Below are positions 44,360 to 56,021 of a stretch of 64,000 nt of DNA, in pieces (the first letter of the stretch is position 1; each line of letters begins with the position of its first letter). The position numbers were made by a program, and so were the translations under genes. The notes beneath the pieces were generated by a model. The model had not been told where the DNA came from and searched no databases. It saw only the letters and a program-made list of their open reading frames with translations. Origin of the DNA: Labia minor (taxonomy: Eukaryota; Arthropoda; Insecta; Dermaptera; Spongiphoridae). The DNA lies in NCBI GenBank assembly GCA_963082975.1, contig OY720346.1, positions 70,175,267 to 70,239,266 on the forward strand. The letters are read 5' to 3'.

Positions 44360-45232
44360 TCATCGTAATAAATTCGTACAACCAATAGTTTCAAATAGTC
44401 TTATTAAATACTTAGCCAGTCTTTAGGAAAGAAAGGAAATTATTTTAAAAATATAAATTGCTGATTTCAGATTAAGAATAAAATTAATTAATTCAATTAA
44501 AAGTAGTATTAGTAGTAGTATAAGGAAACGTTTATCGGATCATTTGCTTTAGTCTTAATTCATTAGAGATAACATGAATTCTCAAATAATCCCAAAAATA
44601 TTGTTGAGCCATATTTTATTATATGTGTGTTAACATTTAATTATTAGTGTGTCAAGGATAGTTATAAGATAATAGATAAAATAAATCAAGCTTTTAAATA
44701 ATAAAAATATCACTAATTGTATTTTACCATTTGACAATTAAAGAATTAAAATAGTTGAAAATATTAATTTTAAAGTTATTTAAATCATATTTATTATTTA
44801 TCTATAAAAAAAATATATTTTTCATTGTAGAAATTAATAAATTTGATTATTTATAAAAACAATTAATTTACAAATATTTATTTTTCTACAATTTTAATTT
44901 TAAAAAAAGGGTCTTTGATATTTTAAATATTTAGTATTTTATTTTATTTAAATAATAATTAGATGACAATTTATTTTCTTCATCATTATAATATTTAGAA
45001 ACTAATCAATTTTTATGTAATAAAAAATTTAATCAAAAATTTCGATTAATTTCAGCTTTTGAAGGTCTGGTTTTAATTCATTTTGTATTTTGCTATAATT
45101 ACATTTATTTACTTTGCTGTTTATGTTATTTAATATTCATACTTAAAAAATATTTATTTACAAATTTTTCTTTTAGAAAATTCTATTTAAGAATAATTTT
45201 TTCTTAAGTATTTAAGTTTGTTATATATTACA
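44360..45232. other. AT-rich spacer
   Basis: No gene or repeat recognised. Confidence 0.35.
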
Positions 45233-45361
45233 AGGTGGGTAGATAATATGAAAAAGGACGTGAGAGAGATTGTAGAGGATAGGGACTGGAGGGTTGTGGC
45301 TCAGAATAGGAATACTTGGAGGGGTGTGATTGCTGCGGCCAAGAATTTCCGAGTTCCGTAG
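45233..45361 (+). pseudogene. Non-LTR retrotransposon tail, second part
   Basis: Reads RWVDNMKKDVREIVEDRDWR then VVAQNRNTWRGVIAAAKNFR and a stop. This is the continuation of the tail motif that begins at 43665, so one ancient fragment appears split by about 1.45 kb. Confidence 0.5.
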
Positions 45362-45738
45362 AGCCACAGATATATATATAACTTTATTTCATTTATTTTA
45401 ATTGAAATTTATATATTTTTTCAGAGCTTTTTTGAATGTCATTTTTTTCAATATAGGAAGGAGAAGATTGCATTACGTTTATTTTGTCACCTTGTTTATC
45501 GGGTCTCCTTCAATGAGAATAATTGTTTTTTAAATTTACTATAGATTTTTGAATCCAAAAGGTTTTTATTATTCAAATTATTTTCATCTAAAACAATCAT
45601 TTTTGGTAGAAGGTTTTATGTTCTTGAATTATCTAGCTCAACTTCTCTCGTTAATTTCTTGATTTGTTTTTCTTCACTTTCCTTGAATAATCTTAAGAGA
45701 TGAATTATAATCATCTTGTATTTTGATTTTATATATAT
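45362..45738. other. Spacer
   Basis: No gene or repeat recognised. Confidence 0.35.
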
Positions 45739-47094
45739 AAATATATATTTTTATTCATTCATGAGAAGTGATTTATTATAGGTAAAGTAATTATTGATTT
45801 TGAGTGATTTCAGTTATAGGAAGAGGAGTAAATGAAATTTAAAAGAATTGTGGTATATGTTTATGATTTTTTATTTAAAAAAATAAAAATACAAAGATTT
45901 TAAAGTATATAAAAGGAAGGAAATACGCATCCATCAGTAATTTTTCAACAGTAAACCACTGCGGGGTGTGTATTTCTATAAATTACATTATAAATCGGAT
46001 AATTTATGTGAACACAATACGGTAGTCGGTATTAACGCAAGTGAATGTGCTTTTGTGGTCATCGTAGGCATAGCTGTAGGCATCTGGGCATCGGTCCTTG
46101 AAGAATTTAGGGTAATCCTGAGGCCAATCAGAGCTCTGAAATTTCGAAAATATGAAATTAATTATTCTTGAATTTTTTGAATAGAATTAGACGAAAGAAT
46201 AAACGGGGGAATGGCTACCTTGCATGTTTCTGGAGTGTTGTGAGCGCCAGCACAACAATATTCGTCGGTATGGAAAGCAGTGCAAGCACTCATACATCCA
46301 ACGGTTTGTCCGTTGCCGTTCTTTTTGCGGAGTTCATCTGGACAATCCTGGTTAAAGTCGTGTTCACAACGTGCGTTGGCACATCGGTAAGGGTCTCCGG
46401 GGTCACCAACTGGGTTGGTGGGGTAAATCTACAATCGATTAAGTGGGTAAGTACAACGAAAAAGGTTCAATTTGATGTAAACTTCTTACGGAGATTGGCA
46501 AATTGGATCCATCGACGAGGGAGACATCGTAATAGTCATTTCCTTGCCAGCCATTAAAGGTGAACTCGGCAAGAGATGCTGGAGGTTCTCCACCAGCTCC
46601 GTTACATTCGAGGACTCGACCGCAGTCACCGCTTTCACATCCGGCACCGTTGCCGAAATTGCAACCAGAACGACCCCAGAAACGGCCCGCCCAATCATCA
46701 GGGGCATCAATTGTCCTCTAATAAATGCAAACAAATAACATATTATAATTTCTTTCCATTCCATTATAATAAAATATTTATACTTAAACCAAGAATCACA
46801 AAAAAGAAAAAAAGAAAATCAATTTTTACGACATTATCCAATTACTATAGAAAATCAAAAAATGATTTTTCTAAAATAATTTCCTAATAGTATTAGTAAA
46901 TCGTTTAGTACCTGTTGTCCGGGTCCTAATTCGAATCCACCATTTACAAGTGGTGGTTTGAGTGCATTGGAGAGAGTTCCCACCCAAACGGTGTCTCCGC
47001 GATGATTCTCAATAATCACCCTCTTGGCCCATGCCACCGCCAACAGGCAACTTACCATACACACCAGACGAAACATCTTTTGCACTAGAACATA
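45739..47094. repeat. Thaumatin duplication unit B
   Basis: Copy of 33806-35155 with about 0.5-1% difference by eye, introns included. Confidence 0.85.
46004..47076 (-). CDS. Thaumatin-like protein B, 4 exons, 244 aa
   Basis: Exons on the minus strand: 47076-46912, 46717-46490, 46428-46219 and 46135-46004, with the same phases and splice sites as copy A. The predicted secreted protein is identical to A. The five coding differences I found (AGA/AGG, GGT/GGA, TGC/TGT, TAC/TAT, TGT/TGC) are all silent. All family landmarks and the 14 mature cysteines are present. The leader differs completely from A between the start codon and the TATA box, which is TATATAAAAGG here. Intact structure and silent-only divergence argue that both copies are functional or very recently duplicated. 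Confidence 0.93.
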
Positions 47095-47219
47095 AAGGCA
47101 CACATTTGCATCACAAATTCGCTAAAAAATCTTTTTTTGAAAAGATTTTATTTCAATGATGATGATGATCACCTTTAATGTTGATCCTCACTTCAGTGTA
47201 TGATAACATATGAATTTAC

Positions 47220-47232
47220 CTCTCCTTTTATA
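47220..47232 (-). promoter_or_regulatory. TATA-box candidate of thaumatin B
   Basis: TATAAAAGGAGAG on the minus strand (TATATAAAAGG in context), 144 bp upstream of the start codon and shared with copy A. A hairpin of AAAATCTTTT and AAAGATTTT lies in the leader at about 47128-47152. Confidence 0.55.
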
Positions 47233-47673
47233 TACAATATTTTTACAAAAAAAAAGTGTTGATAAGAAATATACTTGAATTTATCTACTAACTATCCACT
47301 CAATATTTTTTTTATTATAAAATAGCTTCAAAAATATTCTGTGAGTAATATACAAAATTTTATTGGCTTAGTCATTGGTAATTTAAGTAACTAATATAAT
47401 ACTTAGTAAAACTCATTTCTTATTTTATAATTTGTTTTTATAAATATTTACTTTAATACATTTTAATATTTTGTAGGATTACCATTTTTTACATGGAACA
47501 TGGACAATGTTTAAATAAAAGAATGATTGTTTTTCTGTCATTTTAGGATGTTATATTTAAGATTTCTCTTTTAAACATACTTACTTACTCAGTAACCTAA
47601 GGTGACAACTCTAGAATTTTGCTCAAAAAAATTAAAATTGGTCTAAATAAATGAATGTAAATAATTTTTATAC
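47233..47673. other. Spacer
   Basis: No gene or repeat recognised. Confidence 0.35.
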
Positions 47674-47856
47674 CTTTGCATAATCTTGTTTATTGTGTCG
47701 ATAACGAATTTTTAAATTGTTTTTCATGACTTTTAGTATATCACTAAATTCACCTGAGATGTCAACAGCAAAATTTAGATAATTTAACTGTTTACTATCT
47801 CTATTGATTTGCCTTTTGAAATGAAAGACAATATCAGTGGGTATTGTAAATATCAT
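47674..47856 (-). CDS. Possible first exon of an unidentified gene
   Basis: Starts at ATG (47856) and reads MIFTIPTDIVFHFKRQINRD then about 40 more residues to NKQDYAK, ending in a plausible donor AAG|GTATAA. Composition is protein-like and less AT-biased than random frames here. I do not recognise the family, and no second exon could be found before thaumatin B on the same strand. It could be a relic. Confidence 0.25.
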
Positions 47857-48690
47857 AATTTTATATTCTTCTTTATTGAATTATAATAACTTTTCATTAC
47901 AATATTTTGCCAAAGAATTTCAACCATTCCTGGTCTGCTTTCTAAAAACTACTCCTCTCTTGGAGGAGAAAGCTATGTTATTAGACATTTTTTGGGAAGT
48001 TAGGTTGGACAATCGTATTCAAGGGGTGACCTCCGGAAAAAGAATAAGTAAAGAAGATGAACTAACTAACAGTTTCATAATATGCGGTAAAGAAATTATC
48101 ACCACGATTTGGGATCTAGGACTAACATGGCTTCTGATACGCCACCTACACCCACCGACACCGTCATCACCGATCTGAACACTTTCAAATCTAGGCACCT
48201 TTCGAACTTTTACAAAATTCCTAGATTTTTGAAATTTATAATTCTAGTGGTTTAATATTAATATTAATATGTTGTACTTAACTCTTAAAATAAACGTGAT
48301 GTATATCCTGAAAAATATTGTAAGATTAGGATGTTTTTATAACAATAATCCATCTTTGTAGTTGAAACGAGAGATGCGAGATTTAAGTTAGATTTAAGAA
48401 TGAATAAACTATCAACACAAACTTATAAGACCAATGTATTTATTAAAGCTTTTGTGGTTATTTTGATAATTATTAAGGGGATTTTTATTAAAAGACCACA
48501 TTGTTTGTATAAAATTATTTATTAAATTAAAATTTTAATTTAATAAATAATTCAAATTCAGTTTTCGCGGCCAGCCTTGAAACCGTGGTAAACGAAAGTA
48601 TCTCTAAATCCAAGTTTAGGGCGAAAGACAATTAAAAAGTATCATGGTGGAAAACATTTTTAATATTCTCGCCGCTTCTCTTTAATTGCA
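47857..48690. other. Spacer with possible coding debris and foldback arm
   Basis: The plus-strand open frame across 47837-48178 (for example KRISKEDELTNSFIICGKEI) is unrecognised and not called. About 48445-48520 is a diverged arm of the 42546-42753 foldback. Confidence 0.35.
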
Positions 48691-48699
48691 AAACTCAGG

Positions 48700-49215
48700 A
48701 CGATAAGTTGTTTAAAAAACACACGTTGGAAATAATTTTATGGTTTCTTTATAAAATTTCAAAATACAGAATTTCTTTATAATTCCATTAAATAGATAGC
48801 CATGTATTTTTGAACCACGTCATTGTATTCGAAGAAAACAGTGAGCAAAACCTTCACATTTGATCGAACTTGGTGTGCTTTTTTCATCACTTATAAACAT
48901 TTTTTTGAGATAAAGTAGACTCACCGAAAACCACAGTCAACATTTTAAGTGCGTTGGAGCACTTTATTCCATTTGCAACGCAAAATTTAATACAAATTCT
49001 TTGATCTATTTTTTTTTTAATTAAAAAATCGAAAAACACACAAAACTTGACTGATTTTTTCGGTTGTCAAAAACAAACTACTAATCCAAAATGGCTGATA
49101 ATGACAACATATGAGAAACATATGTGTACCAACGTAACAAAAAAAAAATTCGATAATCGAATGTAGACAACCGGCGAAAATTCAAAATTCTTTTTTTCTT
49201 TTGATCAGACCTCGT
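48700..49215 (-). pseudogene. Mariner-type transposase remnant, internally deleted
   Basis: The minus strand begins with a terminus-like TACGAGGTCTGATCAAAAG (ending at 49215). It then encodes IDQRICIKFCVANGIKCSNA and KMLTVVFGESTLSQKNVYK, the N-terminal helix-turn-helix of mariner transposases. This jumps straight to KKAHQVRSNVKVLLTVFFEY, which lies after the first catalytic aspartate in the family. About 300 bp with that aspartate are deleted, and the rest is full of stops. Confidence 0.6.
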
Positions 49216-50919
49216 ATATTGAACAAGTCAACAATCTCTCATATTGTGCGATGGCACAACTTCTCAACTTCAACTTCAATAGAAAGGTCAGATCATTTTG
49301 CAACTTTCAGTGAAAAATCATCAGATTTTGCAAACCATTTGGAAACTTTTAATTTGCATTAAGTTTCAGCTATTTAAAATTTGTTTTTAGAATATAAAAA
49401 ATATTTAAAGCATATCTATACGTCTATTTTATATCTTTATAACGATTAATTAATGAAAAATGTAGTAGATTAATAACCAAACAATCCATAAATGTTTTAT
49501 CGATTCTTAATTCAATAATTTTATTTCATTTTAATGTATTTTAGAGTATAATAATGATATAATATATAATATAATCAATGATAAGTAGTATATAATAATA
49601 GTAAAAAATTCCATAATAATAATAATAATAATAATAATATTAATAATCACTCGTTTGTTGGAGAGTGTGTTTTAGTATCATCCCAATGGAATTTTGATTT
49701 CCAACTTCAATTTGAATGAACTGAATTAACAAACGTTTCGTTATCCACTTTATTTGGAAATGGAACAACGATTAGTTGATAATTAAGATGACGATGAGCA
49801 GGTTTGACTTGGTCTTCGCCCCCATGGAACCCCCTCCCATCCTTCCTCACCCCCGATCTCCGGCCTGAAACGATATTCCAAATGGGATAAACGACCCGAA
49901 ACAACATAAATAACTGACCATTAGTTTCATCTTAATTACCTGAAACGTTCCAATTAAGTTTCTACCAAAGGGGTATATATATATAGTTTTTGTTTTTTTT
50001 TAAATGAATAGGAATTGAAAAAAAAGAAAAACTGGACCTGGTTTTTAAAAATAGTTCCTGCTGTATTTGGAAATATTAAAAACGATTTGGATCTTCTTAT
50101 AACGATACAATCCGTAAAAAAGGGGGTAAAACAACTGGAAGGGGATACATTATTAACATTGACACCGAATGTCAATTATCATAACAGAAAAGCCCTGTTA
50201 ATTGGCTCTCATTTAAAAAAATTATAAAATATATATATATATATATAATCTTATATTACATATATATATATAACCAGGTTTAAATTATTAAATTCTGATT
50301 CCATTCATTTCCTATTTTATAAATATTTTAAAAAAGGTCTCTATTAAGAAATAGTTTTTATTTTTTTTATTTTTTCCTAGTATTTATTTATTTTTTTTCA
50401 TATTATATATAAAAAGAAATTTATGTTAACTTGAATATGTAAAAATTGTTGCTTAATTAGGACTATATATATAAAGATTTATATCCTTTTCCTAATAATA
50501 CCATTACTATTTTTATATTATAACGTTTGTCTAAACTTCACTTGGCGTCTGTCTGTCCCTATGTCTGTCCCGGTGTCTGTTCGCTCTTTTGAAATCGATT
50601 TTTAATCGACTTTTTATTGAGATAGACATTTGAAAATGTTTATAGATATTTCAATGGATCCCTAGAAGGTATGGAAGAAATATAATTGAATTATAATTAA
50701 TTAATTTTAATGTAATTAACGATAATTTGATTTAATATTTGAATTTTCATTCACGCCATCTGATGGATAAATATTGAATTGGTTTTCATTTTGAAAGAAA
50801 TTCAAAAATATTTATAACATTAAAAAAGTAATTTTTATTTGATATAATTAATATTTTTTAAAAACATTACTTTACAATAATAACATTTACTTAATCAGTT
50901 TTAAATATAAATATAAAAT
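49216..50919. other. Spacer
   Basis: No gene I can support. It includes an AAT-type microsatellite (49616-49641), a slightly GC-richer patch at 49815-49865 with a short minus-strand frame, and a TA repeat (50229-50270). Confidence 0.35.
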
Positions 50920-51507
50920 TTTTTTATAAAATAACGTTTTTCCAATGGACTAAAAAGAATAAAATAATTTTTCTATAAGCCTGACAAAGTTTATGGATGA
51001 ATTGCTTCATATTCTACTAAAAACGCTGGCCGCTTTTAGTTTTCATTTGATTTCTATGCACTTAACTTCCTTTATAGAGCTATAATTCATATATATACAT
51101 ACATACCACCCTAAAACACTTCATTAACAAATAACACTATTTCTTCTAATATAATCAACCATTTTGGATTTGATTGATAATATGTAAATTTAATAAAAAT
51201 TCTTTTAAATTTTGATACATACTTTGATATAAGTATTTTACAGTTAAAAATAATAAAAGATTAATTTCTTAGCTCTTAACCTATCAATTTTATTGTATGA
51301 TAAAAAAATTTGACAGTTTATGTGTTTAATAAAATTTTTATTATTACAAAAATTTGACTTCATTTTTCATATGAATAAATAAAACTAAACGCGCCCAACG
51401 TTTTTCGTTAAATATGAAGCAATTCATCCATAAACTTTGTCAGGCTTATAGAAAAACTATTTTATTCTTTTTAGTCCATTGGGAAAACGTTATTTTATAC
51501 AAAAAGT
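50920..51507. mobile_element. Palindromic MITE, family H
   Basis: Inverted ends of about 100 bp: ATAACGTTTTTCC...GCCTGACAAAGTTTATGGAT (50931-51000), with the reverse complement at 51412-51500. The centre is AT-rich and non-coding. Solo ends occur at about 2108-2230, 14190-14290 and 20280-20400. Confidence 0.75.
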
Positions 51508-51689
51508 TTAATTTATATTATTTTATTCTTTTTTGTTAAAATAGTTTTTTTTATAGAAGAATTTCTTTTATTTTTGATAAAAATCATTTCTATTTTTATT
51601 TTATTTATTTAATTGTTTTTTTTTTTGACATTCCAATTTAAAGGAATGCAAATTAGCATTTGTTGATAGTATCTTATTTACAAGAGTTT

Positions 51690-51721
<32 letters not shown>

Positions 51722-52619
51722 TATATCAATATCATAGATGCTACGCGTGACTAAATAATTACTTTTCAAGTCTCTTTATTAATTGTATTATTTGCATCAT
51801 CATTTCTTTAATTCACTTCTCGGTTGCAGTGATTTATCAGCACTTTATGATTACGAAGCTTTAAGTGGTGTATTTATATATTTTTTATAATTACATTTAT
51901 TCATTTTGATAGTTGTCATGATTGATGATAATATGGATTATTGGATATGTGATTATAATCTTGCCACATTAAGATTTTATAATCCAAAAAGTTAATAAGA
52001 GATAAAAATTCATAAAATGGATTATTTTATAAAAGTTTCCAATAGATACTTTTTGAGAAGTCTATTATTAATTTTATCATGATTATATGTAATAAGTCAT
52101 AACAAGAATTAGAGTATCACATAATAATCAATGCTAAAATAATTTTCCAAACACCATTGACCTCATATATGCCACATATCACATTTCAATATCACACAAT
52201 CATCAATTCAATATATATAATTTCCTATGTATGTATGTATGTATGAAATGTTTTTAACATTATGAAGGTAGCTACAAATTTAGAATTTACAATTTACAAT
52301 TTTTATAGAATTTAAAATAAAAAAATTTGAAAAACAAATTGAAATATTCTAATTTTTAATATTAATATTATTTTTTTTATCATAAAAGAGAATTTATTAA
52401 ACATAATAAACATTAAAAAGAATCCTATCAAAATGATTAATTTGTTAATAACTTCATTTATTTTAAATTTTGTTTTGTTATTATTAAATATTGAAAAAAA
52501 TAAATAAATAATATATTTCGATGATTTAAATAAAGTTATTAATTTTATATTTAAAAATTGTGTTGTTTTGTAAGTATTTGAAACAAAATTTCTTATAAAT
52601 TATTATTATTAATCAATCT
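51508..52619. other. AT-rich spacer
   Basis: No gene seen; TA microsatellite at about 51691-51724 and a TATG repeat near 52226-52243. Confidence 0.4.
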
Positions 52620-52696
52620 CTAGAAGCCGCCTGTCCGTCTAAGAAGAGTTTTATGCCACCGGCAGCATATGATGTCGGGAACTTCTAGTATATATA

Positions 52697-53005
52697 TATA
52701 TATATTGTATATATCTATCTATCTATCTCTGTGACTACGGAACTCGAAAGTTCTTGTCTGCAGCAACCATCTTCCTCCAAGTATCCCTCCACAACCCTCC
52801 AAACTCTATCCTTTCCCAACTCTCTCACGTCCCTTCCTGTTATATCCACCCACCTCGTCCTTGGTCTTCCAAGCGGACGTTTCCCACTCGGTTTCCCCAC
52901 CAATATATTTTTCGCCATTCTTTCCTCTCCCATTCTAGCCATATGCCCTGCCCATCGCAACCTTCTCGATTTTATAACCCCTTCTGTGTCTATATTGAAT
53001 ATATA
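52697..53005 (-). pseudogene. 5'-truncated non-LTR retrotransposon tail
   Basis: The minus strand reads TEGVIKSRRLRWAGHMARMG, NILVGKPSGKRPLGRPRTRW and VDITGRDVRELGKDRVWR, ending at a stop at 52715-52717, then a short GATA-type simple repeat (to about 52697). This is the conserved tail after reverse transcriptase in several arthropod non-LTR elements; truncation at the 5' side and a simple-repeat 3' end are typical of target-primed insertion. Confidence 0.7.
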
Positions 53006-53639
53006 GATATTGAAATGTCATATGTACTTTCTTCCTTAAAAAAATATTATTATTTAACAAATTTTGATTAATAAGTCTTTTTTTATTGTGTGATTCTTTT
53101 TACTATAATAATATTATCGAATAATTTATTCAAGAGTTCCCAGATGTGATGATTGTTTATGATAGAGCTTATAATAAATCATTATCTATTTTTAAGATCA
53201 AAACAATTGATCTAATTTATCCAATTGATTTATTCAGATATTTATATTATATATATTTTATTTAAATTTAATCTATTCAAATATATTTAAATGATTTTAT
53301 TTAAATAAATTCAGTTTCATTTAATGAATTTTTTATATTATTCTTTTTTTCCCGAATTATTATTATTGTTAATATTACATGGATTATAACAAAATATTCA
53401 TAAACATCAAGGCGCTTTACACACACACACACACACACACATGATTAATAAACAACTTAAATTTAAGTACCTGGTTCACCGATCGGTACTTATTAAGATT
53501 ATTATTTAAAATAAATAAATAAATATATGTGAGACAATTTCAAATAATTTAAAAGAACATAAATTGGAAAGAAAGTCATAAAACATACAGCCCTTAAACG
53601 TACGTATTAATGAATTGAAAGACAGAAAAGTATGCCCTG
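53006..53639. other. AT-rich spacer
   Basis: No gene seen; a short CA repeat lies at about 53420-53441. Confidence 0.4.
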
Positions 53640-54130
53640 TTGATATAACATAATATATATTTGGTAATTTGATTACAAAATATTATTAAAATAAATATTT
53701 TTAATTTTATTTTATTTATAATATTTTGTATTTAAGGAAGCGCTGTCCGGCGTTGCCCGGCGGCATTTTTTTATTACTAAAATTCCGATTTTAAATTAAG
53801 AAAAAACTAAGATGATTTTTCCCGAGGCTGAAACCTAAACAGATCGATTTTAATTTATAATTGGTTAAGATTATTATATGGTGTGAATTTCAAAAAAAAA
53901 TATTTCGAGGGGTTTTATATATCCCAAATGCTCTGTGGATATAACATAATATATATTTCGTAATTTGAATACAAAACATTATGTATTAAAATAAATATTT
54001 TTAATTTTATTTTATTTATCTTTATAACATTTTGTATTTAAGGAAGGGCTGTCCGGCGTTTCCCGGTGCCATTTTTTTATTAAAATTCCTATTTTAAATT
54101 AAGAAAAAACTAACAAAGATGATTTTTCCA
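53640..54130 (+). repeat. Two diverged copies of a GCTGTCCGGCGTTGCCCGG repeat
   Basis: Units at about 53638-53823 and 53935-54125 share GATATAACATAATATATAT, then AAGGAAGSGCTGTCCGGCGT and AAGAAAAAACTAA. The short GC-rich core in an AT background is typical of a dispersed arthropod repeat. Non-coding. Confidence 0.6.
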
Positions 54131-54418
54131 AATATATATATTCAATTTTTGCTAATATAATAAGATAAGATAAACTGATCTAATTTGAAAAAAGATCGTC
54201 ATATTTTATTTTTCTATTAATATTTATAATTAATAATCAAAATAATTTCAAATATATAACATTTTGATATAATAATTTTCGATAAAATTAAATTTTAAAT
54301 TTATCAAAATATATTTTCAGATGTTTTTATATATTTAAGCATGACCGTTAAAAATGAAATCAGTAGCATTTACTACATAAAACTGTCATCAAATCCTTAA
54401 TTAAGTAGTTATGACGAG

Positions 54419-54455
<37 letters not shown>

Positions 54456-54725
54456 TATTATTATTTTACTCGGCACACTAATCAAAATCATAAAATGCAT
54501 AATTTAACTAATTTAAAATCTCGTATATATACCATTTTGAAATAAATATTAGGGTAATAATAATTTTTAATATTAATTATATTGCTTTGTATTTTTTCTT
54601 TTTTTTATTTATAATAAGAAAAAAAAAATTAATAAATTAAAATGTTTTTAATTATGTTTAAGATTTTAGTGATAGATAAGAAATTTACTCTATATTAAAG
54701 TAATTTTTTAACGAATTAATGAACA

Positions 54726-54770
<45 letters not shown>

Positions 54771-55502
54771 TAAAATATAAAATTAAAAAAAAAATGTATA
54801 AAATATAAATATTGTAAAATTTCGAAATAATTTAGAGTGGTAAGAGAAGAGAGAATAAATCTTTTAAATTAAGTGGTATAAATGGAATTTGGTTTGAATT
54901 ATTTAATTATTAATTAAGAGAATTCATCGCATATCTTTAACCAAGCTCATCCTAGGAGCAATTAAGAAAGCAATTCATTCATAATAATTTTTGAAGAAAT
55001 GGAGTAAACTTGTCATTTACATTCCAACTCATTCTAGAACTATTTCTGACCAGTTTGTCAATTAATTTTTTATTTTTTATATTTTTTTTTATTTTTTTTT
55101 TTTTTCAAGAATAATCCACTTTCGAAAAAATGGACATGATCATAAATTGTCTGAATTTTTCAATAGTGAAATTAATTAGTAACTGAATTTGTAATGAGCC
55201 AATAAGAAAGGGCGGAGTTAACAAGTCTGTCGAGGGGAGGGGGGATTTTGCCCAAAAAAAAAAAATAATAAATAAATAAATTTAAAAAAAAATCTATTTT
55301 GGAATCTAATTTTTTTCTCTAATTATTATACGACTTTGTCTTAGGTGAAGAATATAGTTTAAATGTCTTAAATTAAAAACGAACATATTTCATTTTAATT
55401 TAATTTATTTGAGAACAATTTATATAACATGTGCAATTATTCGAAAAAAGTATTTTTTTTTTGTTTTTATTTTATTTTATTTTATTTATTTATTTATTTT
55501 TA
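54131..55502. other. AT-rich spacer with microsatellites
   Basis: No gene. TA repeats lie at 54427-54452 and 54731-54767; a junction motif related to those elsewhere lies at 54143-54165. Confidence 0.4.
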
Positions 55503-56021
55503 GGTAATTGTTTATAAAATCGGAAACTAGGGATTTGGATAAAACTTTACCCATGGATTCCTTTATTAATTTCAAAGAAACCTTCTTTATTTCCCGGTGT
55601 CTTCTAGTTTACGAAATAAAAATTATTAAAATTTGACAGATTAGCTGGTTATGAACATCGAAATGTGCAGCCATTAAGTAATGTTTTATTGACTAATTAT
55701 TCACTTATTCACTAATTTTTGTTGTTTTTTTTGGTTCGGTTTGGTTATAAGAAAATAATTTAATTAATTAATTTTTTAATTTTCCTATTTCCAAACCGAA
55801 CTGGACAAAACAGAAAATTAGTGAAGTCCTACTAGCCAAATCAATAAAACATTATAAATATGATAGCTAAATTGAATATACATGCAAATTTTGATAATTT
55901 TATCTTGTAAACTAGAAAATGGGAAATATTGCATAAGGAAAGTTTCTTTGGAATTAAAAAGGAGTCCACGTGTAAAGTTTTATCCAAATCCCTAAAGTTT
56001 CCGATTTTATAAACAATTACC
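55503..56021. mobile_element. MITE with TA target duplication
   Basis: Inverted ends GGTAATTGTTTATAAAATCG and its complement, extending about 80 bp with mismatches, are flanked by TA on both sides (55501-55502 and 56022-56023). This suggests a Tc1/mariner-mobilised non-autonomous element. An internal inverted pair around CCAAACCGAAC (about 55732 and 55792) adds a central hairpin. Confidence 0.75.

Noticed and set aside
47837..48178. 113-codon plus-strand frame
   Set aside because: Starts at a non-ATG codon, overlaps the opposite orphan exon, and shows no recognised family; left as an open question.
49707..49907. Minus-strand frame in a GC-richer patch
   Set aside because: No recognised motif, splice site or second exon; not enough support for a gene.
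52731..53071. Plus-strand frames over the non-LTR tail
   Set aside because: Antisense to a minus-strand frame with clear RLRWAGHMARM and GKPSGKRPLGRPR motifs.
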